A stretch of DNA of 34,095 bases, taken from contig JAADIS010000109.1 of NCBI GenBank assembly GCA_013151215.1, positions 1 through 34,095 on the forward strand. The letters are read 5' to 3'. Made by a program: the position numbers and the translations under genes. This document shows, piece by piece, positions 24,117 to 34,044 of the stretch. Under the pieces are notes generated by a model. The model was not told the DNA's origin and did not search any database. It saw only the letters and a list, made by a program, of their open reading frames with translations. The DNA is from Chlorobiota bacterium. Lineage in GTDB: Bacteria; Bacteroidota; Bacteroidia; Bacteroidales; F082. The first letter of the stretch is position 1. The number at the start of each line of letters is the position of its first letter.

Positions 24117-26012
24117 ATGCCAGGAAAAATTTTATCAAGTATAAACAGTCCTGCCGACCTGAGGAAACTCGGCGAAGAGGTATTGCCGCAACTTGCCGAC
24201 GAGTTGAGGGCATTTATTCTTGACGTTGTTTCCGTTCATCCCGGACATCTCGGCTCTAGCCTCGGAGTTGTTGAACTTACGATTGCATTACACTATGTTT
24301 TCAACACACCCTATGATAAACTTATATGGGATGTCGGGCATCAGGCATACGGGCATAAAATCCTCACCGGAAGAAGAGATGTTTTTCACACAAACCGTAT
24401 GTTGGGCGGCATAAGCGGATTCCCAAAAATGGCTGAAAGCGAATACGACGCCTTCGGTACGGGTCATGCGTCCACCTCTATCTCCGCAGCCTTGGGAATG
24501 GCTGTGGCCGCAAGGCACAACGGCGACATAGACCGTCAGCACATCGCCGTTATCGGCGACGGCGCCATGACCGGCGGAATGGCATTGGAAGGCCTGAACA
24601 ATGCAGGGGTGTCCAGCTCAAATATCATAGTTATACTAAACGATAACGGCATTTCCATTGACAAAAGCGTGGGCGCTCTTAGCAATTACCTTCTCAGGAT
24701 GTCAACTTCCAGGAGTTATAATAAACTGAAAAGCAGTATTTGGGATGCCTTGGGAAAGGTTGGCAAAGCCGGTCCCAACACCCAAAAACTAGTTCAAAAA
24801 ATCGAGGGTGCCATCAAGAGCAGCCTCCTTCAGGGAAGCAATCTGTTCGAGGCCATGAATTTTAGGTATTTCGGCCCTGTTGACGGGCATGATATTGGCA
24901 AATTGACAAAGGTGTTGGATGATTTAAAAAACATTCCCGGGCCTAAACTGCTACATGTAATAACTAAAAAAGGAAAGGGTTTTGAACAGGCCGAGAGAGA
25001 GCAAACCGTTTTCCATGCCCCGGGCAGGTTCAACAGGAAAACAGGTGAGCTGCAAGTGCTTGAGAACAAGGATGAAAGCCCGACTTATCAGCAGGTTTTT
25101 GGTGAGGCTATTGTCGAACTTGCCGACAAAAACGATAAAATCATCGCAATAACACCAGCAATGCCGACAGGTTCGTCGCTCATAAAAATGATGAGTAAAT
25201 ATCCCGGCAGGGTGTTCGACGTGGGCATTTCGGAGCAACATGCGGTAACATTCGCAGCCGGATTGGCCATTGACGGCATGAAGCCTTTTTGCACCATTTA
25301 TTCCACCTTCCTGCAAAGGGCCTTCGATCAGGTGATACATGATGTGGCCCTTCAAAAATTAAATGTTGTTTTTTGTATCGATCGCGCAGGATTGGTCGGC
25401 GGCGACGGCGCAACCCACCATGGCGCTTTCGACCTGGCATATCTAAACCTGATACCAAATATTGTTTTGGCGGCCCCCTTGAACAAAAAAGAGTTCAGGA
25501 ATATGCTCTTCACGGCTTCCGAATATAAAAAAGGGCCCATCGCCATCAGGTATCCTCGGGGGAAGGTCGTTTCCGAACAAACGAATGCGCCATTCGAATA
25601 TATCGAAATAGGAAAGGGGAATAATATCTTGAAAGGGGAAAGCACCGCCATTCTGACACTAGGCCATACGGGGAATTATGCCCTTGAAGCAGCAGAAACC
25701 CTAAAAGTAAAGGATATCCGTCCGGCAATTTTCAATATGCGCTTCCTAAAACCTTTGGACGAGGAACTGCTTCACGATATTTTTAATAGCTACAAAAAGA
25801 TAATTACCGTTGAAGACGGGACTATCGTAGGAGGGCTCGGTTCGGCAATAGTCGATTTCTCCAATGCGAACAATTACGAAAACAGAATTGTCAAACTCGG
25901 GATACCTGATAACTTCGTTGAGCAAGGCGACAAAAACAAACTAATCAAGCTATGTGGTTTCGATGCGGAATCAATTGCTGCGCATATTGAAACAGGGATA
26001 AATAATTTGTAA
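24117..26012 (+). CDS. dxs: 1-deoxy-D-xylulose-5-phosphate synthase
   Basis: A 631-residue thiamine-diphosphate enzyme that condenses pyruvate and glyceraldehyde-3-phosphate, the first step of the methylerythritol phosphate route to isoprenoids. Motifs: HPGHLGSSLGVVELTIALHY, WDVGHQAYGHKILTGR, and the ThDP/Mg motif GDGAMTGGMALEGLNNAG with NDNGISI downstream; then the pyrimidine-binding domain with FDVGISEQHAVTFAAGLA and DRAGLVGGDGATHHGAFDLA, and a C-terminal transketolase domain (VEDGTIVGGLGSAI). The ATG at 24117 (MPGKILSSINSPADLRKL) is preferred over a TTG at 24105, which lies inside the promoter -7 box. Length is normal and all key motifs are intact. Single gene, followed 69 nt later by ruvA. 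Confidence 0.98.
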   Translation: MPGKILSSINSPADLRKLGEEVLPQLADELRAFILDVVSVHPGHLGSSLGVVELTIALHYVFNTPYDKLIWDVGHQAYGHKILTGRRDVFHTNRMLGGISGFPKMAESEYDAFGTGHASTSISAALGMAVAARHNGDIDRQHIAVIGDGAMTGGMALEGLNNAGVSSSNIIVILNDNGISIDKSVGALSNYLLRMSTSRSYNKLKSSIWDALGKVGKAGPNTQKLVQKIEGAIKSSLLQGSNLFEAMNFRYFGPVDGHDIGKLTKVLDDLKNIPGPKLLHVITKKGKGFEQAEREQTVFHAPGRFNRKTGELQVLENKDESPTYQQVFGEAIVELADKNDKIIAITPAMPTGSSLIKMMSKYPGRVFDVGISEQHAVTFAAGLAIDGMKPFCTIYSTFLQRAFDQVIHDVALQKLNVVFCIDRAGLVGGDGATHHGAFDLAYLNLIPNIVLAAPLNKKEFRNMLFTASEYKKGPIAIRYPRGKVVSEQTNAPFEYIEIGKGNNILKGESTAILTLGHTGNYALEAAETLKVKDIRPAIFNMRFLKPLDEELLHDIFNSYKKIITVEDGTIVGGLGSAIVDFSNANNYENRIVKLGIPDNFVEQGDKNKLIKLCGFDAESIAAHIETGINNL

Positions 26013-26035
26013 TATTATTGAATGCCAAAAAATTG

Positions 26036-26043
26036 TATTTTTG
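26036..26043 (+). promoter_or_regulatory. Candidate promoter -7 box of ruvA(-sprA)
   Basis: TATTTTTG matches TAnnTTTG about 38 nt before the ruvA ATG. The -33 region is AT-rich with ATTG at 26017-26020, a spacing slightly short of ideal. Confidence 0.45.
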
Positions 26044-26081
26044 CCCGTTCTTGTTAGGCATCATAAAAATATGAACACATT

Positions 26082-26663
26082 ATGTATGAATTTATTAGCG
26101 GTAAAACAAGGTCGTTAGGCCCTACTTCGGTTGTTGTTGAAAACAACGGAATAGGGTATTTTATCAATATTTCTTTAAACACTTACTCCAAGATCAAGAG
26201 TGCGGAACAAGTAAAACTCTATATTTATTTCCATGTGAGGGAGGACGCCCAGGTTTTATATGGCTTTGCCGACGAGAGCGAACGAGAAGTTTTTATCCTG
26301 CTGCTCTCGGTATCGGGAGTTGGGGCAAGCACGGCCCGACTAATTTTGTCCTCATTATCGACTGCCGAGGTTTACGATGCCGTTACCGGAGGGAATTCGC
26401 CTGTTTTGCAAAGCGTTAAAGGTATTGGCACCAAAACGGCCCAAAGAATAGTCATCGACCTGAAAGATAAAATGTTAAAAGCATCGATCGATGTGGAAAA
26501 AGTTGATGTTTCCCACAATACAATGAAAGAGGAGGCGTTATCAGGTTTACTGATTCTTGGGTTTACCAGGGCTGCCGCCGAAAAGGTTATTGGAAGGGTT
26601 TTGAAAACTAAGCAGATCAGTAGTGTGGAAGAGCTAATCAAAGAAACATTAAAAACATTGTAG
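26082..26663 (+). CDS. ruvA: Holliday junction DNA helicase subunit RuvA
   Basis: A 193-residue protein of normal size. The N-terminal OB domain (1-62; MYEFISGKTRSLGPTSVVVE and LYIYFHVREDAQVLYGFADE), the tandem helix-hairpin-helix region (about 70-135; LLLSVSGVGASTARLILSSL and VKGIGTKTAQRIVIDLKDK), and the C-terminal RuvB-contacting domain (about 150-193; EEALSGLLILGFTRAAAEKV) are all visible. RuvA binds four-way junctions as a tetramer and loads RuvB for branch migration. A sister start codon 11 nt upstream is in another frame. It is followed after 12 nt by the SprA reading frame, a gene order known from other Bacteroidota. Confidence 0.97.
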   Translation: MYEFISGKTRSLGPTSVVVENNGIGYFINISLNTYSKIKSAEQVKLYIYFHVREDAQVLYGFADESEREVFILLLSVSGVGASTARLILSSLSTAEVYDAVTGGNSPVLQSVKGIGTKTAQRIVIDLKDKMLKASIDVEKVDVSHNTMKEEALSGLLILGFTRAAAEKVIGRVLKTKQISSVEELIKETLKTL

Positions 26664-26675
26664 TAGATTGACCTA

Positions 26676-29600
26676 TTGGTTGTTAAATTGGTTATAAGTT
26701 TGGGAAATAATAACTTTGTCATAAAAAAAACATTTTTTGCCATATTGTTGCTTTTGGTGATGAGCCTCGGTTTTTACGACCAAGTCCTTGCTCAGCAGGC
26801 CAATGACACCACAAATACCGATACCACTCATATTGACCTTGTTTTCCCCTTTAGCGACAGGACCGGCAACCCTTTTCTCGATGGCGACCAAAGCCCTTTG
26901 TTTTTAAACGACCCGTCCAACATAAAAAGAGAGATCGTTTATAATCCCGTGACGAACACCTATGAGTTCCAGAACAAGATCGGCAATTTTACTTACCGCA
27001 CCCCCACCGTCATGGATTTCGACGATTTCCAGAAATACCAAAACAAATCTTCGGTCAATGATTATTGGAACGAAAGGGCAGCAACGACAGGCGAATCCGA
27101 AGGCTCGCGGCTGATACCGAAAATTTATGTGGGAGGCGAAGCATTCGATAAGATATTTGGAAGCAACACCATCGACATACGCCCCCAGGGCTCTGCCGAA
27201 GTAAGTTTTGGCATTGCCAGCAACCGCCGAGAAGACCCGTCACTGGACGTAAGGCAAAGAAAGACCACCAATTTCGATTTTAACGAGAAAATCCAGATGA
27301 ACGTAATCGCTAAAATCGGGGATAAAATAGAGTTCAAGGCAAACTATAATACCGAGTCTTCCTTCGACTTCGAGAACACCCTCAAATTAAAATATGAAGG
27401 AAAAGAAGACGAGATAATAAAACTCATCGAAGCCGGGAACGTGAGCCTGCCGCTCAACTCATCGCTCATAACCGGCAGCCAGAGCCTGTTTGGGATCAAA
27501 ACCGAGTTGCAGTTCGGGAAAACCCGTGTTACTGCGGTTTTCTCGCAACAGCAAAGCGAAACGCAAAACATCACGGTTCAGGGCGGCGCCCAGCAAAACG
27601 ACTTCCTCCTGACAGCACTGGATTATGAGGAAAACAAACACTTCTTTGTTTCACAAGCCTTCCGCGATAATTTTGAAAAGGCAACTTCTACCCTGCCTAT
27701 TATCACATCCGACGTAAATATCACAAAAGTTGAGGTTTGGGTAACTAACATCGGGGCGGCAACCCAGGAAAACCGTAATATAATTGCTTTTACCGACCTC
27801 GGCGAAGGCAAGCAGCAAAAGATCTTCAACCAGAACATCAACGCTCTCCCAAACGGGAACATACCTTCCAATAAGTCGAACGACCTGCTTGCACGCCTTG
27901 ACACAACAAGGGTCAGGAACATTAACGAAGTAACGAATTATCTGTCCGGCGACCCTTTTGGGCTTGGCAAGAACAATTATTTCGTTTCGGGGGAAGATTT
28001 CGTGAAACTGGAAAACGCCCGCAAGCTAAAAGAATCGGAATATACCGTTAACAGCAAATTAGGCTTTATCTCACTTAACACCTCCCTGAATCCAGATCAG
28101 GTTTTAGCCGTTGCCGTTCAATATACTATTATCGGCCAGGATGGGGTTTTTCAAATCGGTGAATTTTCCGACCAAGGGGTTGTTGCACCTAAGAGCCTGA
28201 TAGTGAAACTGTTGAGAAGCAGCAACCTTAACGTAAAAATGCCGATGTGGGATCTGATGATGAAGAACGTCTATGCCATAGGTGCTTATCAGGTACAAAA
28301 AGACAATTTCATCTTCAACATCCTTTATTCAGGCGACAACCAAGGAGTCCCAACAGGTTATTTCATGGAGGGGAACGATGAAACCAGGGGGGTTCCTTTA
28401 ATACACATTTTCGGCCTCGATAAACTTGACAACCAGTTAAACCCCGTCCCGGGTGGTGACGGCGTGTTCGACTTTATTGACAATGCCGCAAGCAACGGCG
28501 GCACGTTTCAATCGAACAACGGGCGATTGTTCTTTACGCACCTGGAACCTTTCGGGTCATATTTGCGCGATTCGGTTTTCCCCAACGACCCGGAACTGGC
28601 AAACCGTTATGCCTACGACTCCCTTTACACCATGACCAAAACAGCTGCCGAACAGTTTCCCGACAAAAATAAATTCCTGCTGGAAGGATATTACAGCTCG
28701 AGCTCGGGATCCGACATAAGCCTGAACGCATTGAATGTCCCCCAAGGTTCGGTAAAGGTTACTGCCGGCGGCTCGCCACTTACCGAAAACGTTGACTATA
28801 CCGTTGATTATACCCTCGGCAGGGTGAAAATCATCAACGAGGGGGTGTTGAACTCAGGAGTTCCCATCAATGTGTCGCTGGAGAGCAACTCTATGTTCAA
28901 CGTGCAACAAAAACGCATGATGGGCGTTCATGTCGATCATGAGATAAACAAGGATTTCCATATTGGCGGTACTTTGATAAATTTGCACGAACGCCCTCTT
29001 ACACAGAAGGTAAACTATGGCGACGACCCTATCTCAAATACTATTTGGGGACTTGACCTCAGTTATGGCATAGAATCGCGATGGTTGACGAACATGATTA
29101 ATAAACTGCCCGGAATTTCGAGCAACCAGATCTCAAAAATCAATATCGATGGCGAGTTTGCGCAATTTATCCCCGGGACCTCAAGAGCAGTGGGGAAAAA
29201 CGGCACTTCCTATATCGATGATTTTGAAGGCGCAAAATCATCAATAGACCTAAAGCATATAGGTTCCTGGTTTTTGGCTAGCACGCCCCAGGGGCAAACG
29301 ACCGATTTGTTCCCCGAATCAAGGCCTAACAGCGGTTTACAATACGGCATGAACCGCTCAAGGTTCAACTGGTACATTATCGATCCCCTGTTTTATGACG
29401 CAAGCGGGGCCTTGAGGCCTTCCAACATCGACAAAAACGAGATATCAAAAAACTCCACCCGTCAAGTTCTGGAAACGGAAGTGTTTCCAAATAAAGATAT
29501 TCCTAACGGAACACCAACAAATATCCCCGTTTTTAACCTTGCGTTTTATCCTGAGGAAAGAGGCCCTTATAATTATGACGTAAACCCATCGCAATATACT

Positions 29601-32600
29601 GCCGGGGTAAATTCCGACGGCACGCTCGCCAAACCCGAATCGCGCTGGGGAGGTATAATGCGCCGCATAGAATCATCTGATTTCGAGGCATCGAACATCG
29701 AGTATATCGAATTCTGGATGATGGACCCTTTTAGCGAGGATGCCGACAACAGCGGTAAATTATATATTAACCTTGGCGAGATCTCGGAAGATATTTTGCG
29801 CGACGGCAGAAAAAGTTACGAAAACGGCCTGCCAATCGATGCCAATGTAAAAGATGTTGATACAACAATCTGGGGGCGCGTCCCGACATTGCAGGCCTTG
29901 GTGGAATCATTCAGCAACGCCAGCGGCTCGCGAGTTTATCAAGATGTGGGTTATGAAGGCCTCGACGATGACGATGAGGTTTCCTGGTATAGCGGAACTA
30001 ATAAATATTTGGACTTGTTGAGGTCGAGCGTTGACCCCAATGCCTACCTGGAAGCCGAGGACGACCCCTCGTCCGACAACTATCATTACTTCCGCGGAAG
30101 CGATTATGATACAGACGGGAAATTTGCCAGCGTTCTTGAAAGATATAAGCTGTATAACGGCCCCGACGGCAACTCGCCGACCGATGACGTAAATCCTGAA
30201 AACTATCCTACTTCAGGGACAACCTTGCCTAACATAGAAGATATAAACCGCGACAATACCCTTGGTGAAGCCGAAAGATATTATCAATATGAAATTGATC
30301 TCGACCCCGGGAAAATGGAGGTCGGGCAAAACTATATAACCGACGTGCGCCCAGCAAACAACGTTCCATTACCTAACGGCGATGTTGCGAACGTAAACTG
30401 GTACCAGTTTAAAATCCCGGTTCAAAATCCCGATAAAGTTGTTGGTAGCATAGGCGATTTCAGGTCGATCAGGTTTATGAGGATCTTCATGAAAGGCTTC
30501 AAAAAACCTATTGTTACCCGCTTTGCGACTTTTGAGCTGGTGAGGAGCGAATGGAGGAGATATACGCACTCCTTACTTGGGCAGGGTGAATATATCGCGG
30601 GCGACGAAACCAGTGAGACGAAATTTACCGTTTCAACCGTCAATATCGAAGAAAACGGAAACCGCGAACCTATTCCGTACAGCATACCACCCGGAATCCG
30701 AAGGGAAGTCAATTTCGGCACGACTAACTATGTGCGCCAAAATGAACAATCGCTCGAGCTAAGCGTCGAAAACTTGATCGACGGCGATGCCAAGGGCGTA
30801 TATAAGACCACCGATTTCGATTTCAGGCAATATAAAAAAATACAGATGTATGCCCATGCGGAAAAAATGTTCGCGGCAGACAATCCCCAATATGGCGATT
30901 TGACGGTTTTCGTTCGTATCGGCGCCGACTTTACCCATAATTATTACGAATACGAGCTTCCCTTGGAATATACCAATTGGGGAGAAAACAATCCCGAGCT
31001 TGTTTGGCCGACCGCCAACCGCATGGAAATTATTTTGGACGAACTGGTACAGGTGAAACAAAACAGGAATGTCGCCATGCGCGACCCCAATTCCCCTATC
31101 AGGCTCGACAAACCATATTCCGAAGCCGTGGGCCCGGCAAAAGTCAGTGTCGTGGGCAATCCGTCGATAAGCGATGTGAACGGCATTCTAATCGGGGTCA
31201 GAAACCCAAAAAAACTAGGCGTCCATTCCAATGACGACGGCAATGCCAAGAGCGCCATTGTCTGGGTTGACGAGTTAAGGCTCACCGACTTCAACAAAAA
31301 ACCGGGCTGGGCAGCAACCGGAAGGGTCGATGCCACCCTTGCCGACTTAGGCCGTGTTTCGATCAACGCATCACATACTTCGGCCGGATTCGGGAGCATT
31401 GAAAGAAAGATTTCAGAGATCCCCCTGGAGAGCCTCACGAATTATATGGTTTCCACCGATTTGGACGTCGGTAAATTCTTCGGCGAAAAAGCCGGTGTCA
31501 AGATACCTGTTCACGTTGATTATGGCGTTAGTAAGATCACACCCAGGTTTAATCCGTTAAGCCCGGACGTTAAGCTAAAAGACGATTTAAGCACCTATGC
31601 AAGCGACACAAAAAGAGACTCGGTAAAAGATGTCTCGAACGACATCACCAAACGGACGAACATCAACTTGATGAATGTTCGCAAGGAACGTAAGAGCAGC
31701 AAAAAGAAAAGTCATATTTATGATATCGAGAATTTCGACGCTTCGTTTGCGTACTCTCATAACCAGCACAGGAATATTGATATAGAATACGACGATCAAA
31801 AGGTCTATCGCGGAGGTTTGGGATATAGCTTTAACGCCAAGCCAAAGAATTATAAGCCCTTCGGCAAATCCAAGTCGCTGAAATCAAATTGGTTCAAACT
31901 GATCAAGGACTTTAACGTTTATGTCGTTCCAAAGGTGCTTTCCGTACGTTTCGACATGAACAGGGACATAACAAAACGCCTCGACAGGGACAAAAGTTTT
32001 GGTGATATAATTACCTACCCCAGATACAACAGGGTTTGGACCTGGAACAGAAATTATGATTTTAGATACGATTTCTCGCGATCGTTGAATGTTGAGTACA
32101 ATGCGGGCGCCAATGCATATATCGACGAACCTATATTGTACCCTGACAAAAACACCGAGGAATGGCAACTATATAAAGATCAGGTATGGAGGGAAATATT
32201 CAGCATGGGCACAACCAACACTTTTAACCAAACATTAAAAGTTACTTATAACTTGCCATTGCGAAAGCTGCCGCTTACCGACTGGATGAAGTTAGCCGCC
32301 AGTTATCAAGGGCTATATTCATGGACTACCTCGCCCAAATCGATACAGCCGCGATTTGGGAACACTATCGAGAACTCTAACCAAAAACAACTTAACGGCA
32401 GTGCCGATTTTGATAAACTCTATAATAAATGGGGCTACTTAAAAGATTTAAACCGTGCGAGCAGCACACGCCGGCGCCCAACAGCGGCAACAAGGGGCGG
32501 AGGCCCGAAACCCCCTGACAACCCGGATGATACCACTAACCAAAAACCAAAAATAAACTACGGCAAAATCATTGGTGAAGGGGCAGTCAAATTATTGATG

Positions 32601-33962
32601 TCCATGAAGAAATTCTCGGTAACCTATAGCGAAAACAATGGCATCCTATTACCGGGTTTCATGCCACAGCCCGATTTGTTGGGAATGAACTTCGACCAAT
32701 CGGCACCGGGATGGGGGTTTGTTTTCGGAAGTCAGCGCGACATCAGGGCCGATGCGTCCACAAATGGCTGGATAACGCAGGATACCGTACTCAACAATCC
32801 ATATATGCTAAAGCATACCGAGTCGCTCTCATATAAATTCAATATGGATTTCCTCAAGATTTTCAAGATCGACTTCAATGCCGACAGGATTTACGCCAGC
32901 AATTTCCAGGCTTATTACCGCTACGATCCCGAAATCGGGGAGTTCAACGAATTCTCGCCCGTGGAGGCAGGAAACTTCAGTATCTCCTATTCAATAATCA
33001 AAACTTCTTTCGTCAAGCCAAATGCCGACGATACGTCTCCTGTTTTCGAAGCGTTTAAAACCAACAGGATCACTGTTGCTGAGAGGCTTGCAAACGACAA
33101 CCCGCAATGGTCCGGGAATTATATCTACGATTCCCTTGCCGGGATGAATTTCCCCGAAGGTTATGGATCCAACTCACAGGAAGTGCTCTATTATTCGTTT
33201 CTTTCCGCATATAGCGGAGGAAACAGTAGTACGATAGGCATTGCTAGCCCTTTCCCGAAATTCCCCATTCCGAACTGGAAGGTGAGCTTTAACGGATTAA
33301 CGAGAATAAAGCCCATCGGCAAGCTGTTCAGGAGCTTTAACATCACACATGGATATCGCTCTATGCTTAGCATAAGCTCGTGGGAGACAAATGTTCTCTA
33401 CGACCCCGAAAATCCCGGCAATACTTATGAAGACAGCCCTAACTATGTTACCAAATATGATGTAAACGTGATATCTGTCATCGAGCAGTTCAACCCCTTG
33501 GTTGGTGTTGACTTCACCATGCACAATAGTTTCAACGCACGTGTCGAATACAAGAAGTCCAGGAATATCACGATGAGCTTCGTCAACAACCAAATGACGG
33601 AAATAGTGGGCAACGAGATCTCAATCGGGATGGGATATCGATGGAAAGGGCTTAAGTTTACCCTGACGTCATTGGGCGGGAGCGGGAAAAAATCAAGCTT
33701 CAACAGCGATTTGAACCTTAAGCTCGACTTCGGTATCAGGGATAATAAAACCACCCTTCGCAGAATAGACGAGGACAACAACCAGATCTCGGCAGGCTCG
33801 AAACAATACACATTAAACTTCTCGGCCGATTATATGCTAAGCCAGAGCCTGCAGTTCAGGGCTTACTTCAACTGGACTAGCAGCAACCCCTATGTTTCGT
33901 CACAATACCCCAACGCAACAACAAACGGTGGCTTCACGCTTCGATTCAACCTGGCACAATAA
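26676..33962 (+). CDS. sprA: T9SS outer-membrane translocon protein SprA (Sov)
   Basis: A giant 2428-residue outer-membrane protein, matching the length of SprA/Sov (about 2400-2500). It forms the very large beta-barrel through which T9SS cargo cross the outer membrane, with PorV and plug partners. Evidence: a signal peptide (KKTFFAILLLLVMSLG, ending VLAQQ); typical SprA N-terminal segments (IYVGGEAFDKIFGSNTIDIR, PQGSAEVSFGIASNRREDPS, IEFKANYNTESSFDFENTLK); the conserved INIDGEFAQFIPGTSRAVGK and YIDDFEGAKSSIDLKH region; and long amphipathic beta-strands to an aromatic-rich end (GGFTLRFNLAQ). A low-complexity Arg/Pro-rich loop lies at about 1927-1958. No in-frame ATG exists before the signal core, so the start is a TTG (26676, used here) or possibly the ATA at 26721, which would give MKKTFF. 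Position after ruvA agrees with known synteny. Confidence 0.97.
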   Translation: MVVKLVISLGNNNFVIKKTFFAILLLLVMSLGFYDQVLAQQANDTTNTDTTHIDLVFPFSDRTGNPFLDGDQSPLFLNDPSNIKREIVYNPVTNTYEFQNKIGNFTYRTPTVMDFDDFQKYQNKSSVNDYWNERAATTGESEGSRLIPKIYVGGEAFDKIFGSNTIDIRPQGSAEVSFGIASNRREDPSLDVRQRKTTNFDFNEKIQMNVIAKIGDKIEFKANYNTESSFDFENTLKLKYEGKEDEIIKLIEAGNVSLPLNSSLITGSQSLFGIKTELQFGKTRVTAVFSQQQSETQNITVQGGAQQNDFLLTALDYEENKHFFVSQAFRDNFEKATSTLPIITSDVNITKVEVWVTNIGAATQENRNIIAFTDLGEGKQQKIFNQNINALPNGNIPSNKSNDLLARLDTTRVRNINEVTNYLSGDPFGLGKNNYFVSGEDFVKLENARKLKESEYTVNSKLGFISLNTSLNPDQVLAVAVQYTIIGQDGVFQIGEFSDQGVVAPKSLIVKLLRSSNLNVKMPMWDLMMKNVYAIGAYQVQKDNFIFNILYSGDNQGVPTGYFMEGNDETRGVPLIHIFGLDKLDNQLNPVPGGDGVFDFIDNAASNGGTFQSNNGRLFFTHLEPFGSYLRDSVFPNDPELANRYAYDSLYTMTKTAAEQFPDKNKFLLEGYYSSSSGSDISLNALNVPQGSVKVTAGGSPLTENVDYTVDYTLGRVKIINEGVLNSGVPINVSLESNSMFNVQQKRMMGVHVDHEINKDFHIGGTLINLHERPLTQKVNYGDDPISNTIWGLDLSYGIESRWLTNMINKLPGISSNQISKINIDGEFAQFIPGTSRAVGKNGTSYIDDFEGAKSSIDLKHIGSWFLASTPQGQTTDLFPESRPNSGLQYGMNRSRFNWYIIDPLFYDASGALRPSNIDKNEISKNSTRQVLETEVFPNKDIPNGTPTNIPVFNLAFYPEERGPYNYDVNPSQYTAGVNSDGTLAKPESRWGGIMRRIESSDFEASNIEYIEFWMMDPFSEDADNSGKLYINLGEISEDILRDGRKSYENGLPIDANVKDVDTTIWGRVPTLQALVESFSNASGSRVYQDVGYEGLDDDDEVSWYSGTNKYLDLLRSSVDPNAYLEAEDDPSSDNYHYFRGSDYDTDGKFASVLERYKLYNGPDGNSPTDDVNPENYPTSGTTLPNIEDINRDNTLGEAERYYQYEIDLDPGKMEVGQNYITDVRPANNVPLPNGDVANVNWYQFKIPVQNPDKVVGSIGDFRSIRFMRIFMKGFKKPIVTRFATFELVRSEWRRYTHSLLGQGEYIAGDETSETKFTVSTVNIEENGNREPIPYSIPPGIRREVNFGTTNYVRQNEQSLELSVENLIDGDAKGVYKTTDFDFRQYKKIQMYAHAEKMFAADNPQYGDLTVFVRIGADFTHNYYEYELPLEYTNWGENNPELVWPTANRMEIILDELVQVKQNRNVAMRDPNSPIRLDKPYSEAVGPAKVSVVGNPSISDVNGILIGVRNPKKLGVHSNDDGNAKSAIVWVDELRLTDFNKKPGWAATGRVDATLADLGRVSINASHTSAGFGSIERKISEIPLESLTNYMVSTDLDVGKFFGEKAGVKIPVHVDYGVSKITPRFNPLSPDVKLKDDLSTYASDTKRDSVKDVSNDITKRTNINLMNVRKERKSSKKKSHIYDIENFDASFAYSHNQHRNIDIEYDDQKVYRGGLGYSFNAKPKNYKPFGKSKSLKSNWFKLIKDFNVYVVPKVLSVRFDMNRDITKRLDRDKSFGDIITYPRYNRVWTWNRNYDFRYDFSRSLNVEYNAGANAYIDEPILYPDKNTEEWQLYKDQVWREIFSMGTTNTFNQTLKVTYNLPLRKLPLTDWMKLAASYQGLYSWTTSPKSIQPRFGNTIENSNQKQLNGSADFDKLYNKWGYLKDLNRASSTRRRPTAATRGGGPKPPDNPDDTTNQKPKINYGKIIGEGAVKLLMSMKKFSVTYSENNGILLPGFMPQPDLLGMNFDQSAPGWGFVFGSQRDIRADASTNGWITQDTVLNNPYMLKHTESLSYKFNMDFLKIFKIDFNADRIYASNFQAYYRYDPEIGEFNEFSPVEAGNFSISYSIIKTSFVKPNADDTSPVFEAFKTNRITVAERLANDNPQWSGNYIYDSLAGMNFPEGYGSNSQEVLYYSFLSAYSGGNSSTIGIASPFPKFPIPNWKVSFNGLTRIKPIGKLFRSFNITHGYRSMLSISSWETNVLYDPENPGNTYEDSPNYVTKYDVNVISVIEQFNPLVGVDFTMHNSFNARVEYKKSRNITMSFVNNQMTEIVGNEISIGMGYRWKGLKFTLTSLGGSGKKSSFNSDLNLKLDFGIRDNKTTLRRIDEDNNQISAGSKQYTLNFSADYMLSQSLQFRAYFNWTSSNPYVSSQYPNATTNGGFTLRFNLAQ
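26688..26718 (+). promoter_or_regulatory. Possible internal promoter at the 5' end of sprA
   Basis: TTG (26688-26690), a 20-nt spacer and TAACTTTG (26711-26718) fit the consensus, inside the first codons of the SprA frame as read from TTG. If used, the transcript would start around 26723, at the ATA that precedes the canonical-looking signal peptide. It may be a chance match. Confidence 0.35.
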
Positions 33963-34044
33963 ACTCTTGTGCACCAATTGGATCAGGCAAAAACCGAATT
34001 GTTTTTTCTTTATTGAGACAGGAAATGCTTGCATAGACATTGTT

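Noticed and set aside
31600-32560. Lys/Arg-rich and Pro/Gly-rich stretches of SprA as a sign of gene fusion
   Set aside because: Both lie within the continuous SprA frame, between beta-strand regions, and are best read as barrel loops.
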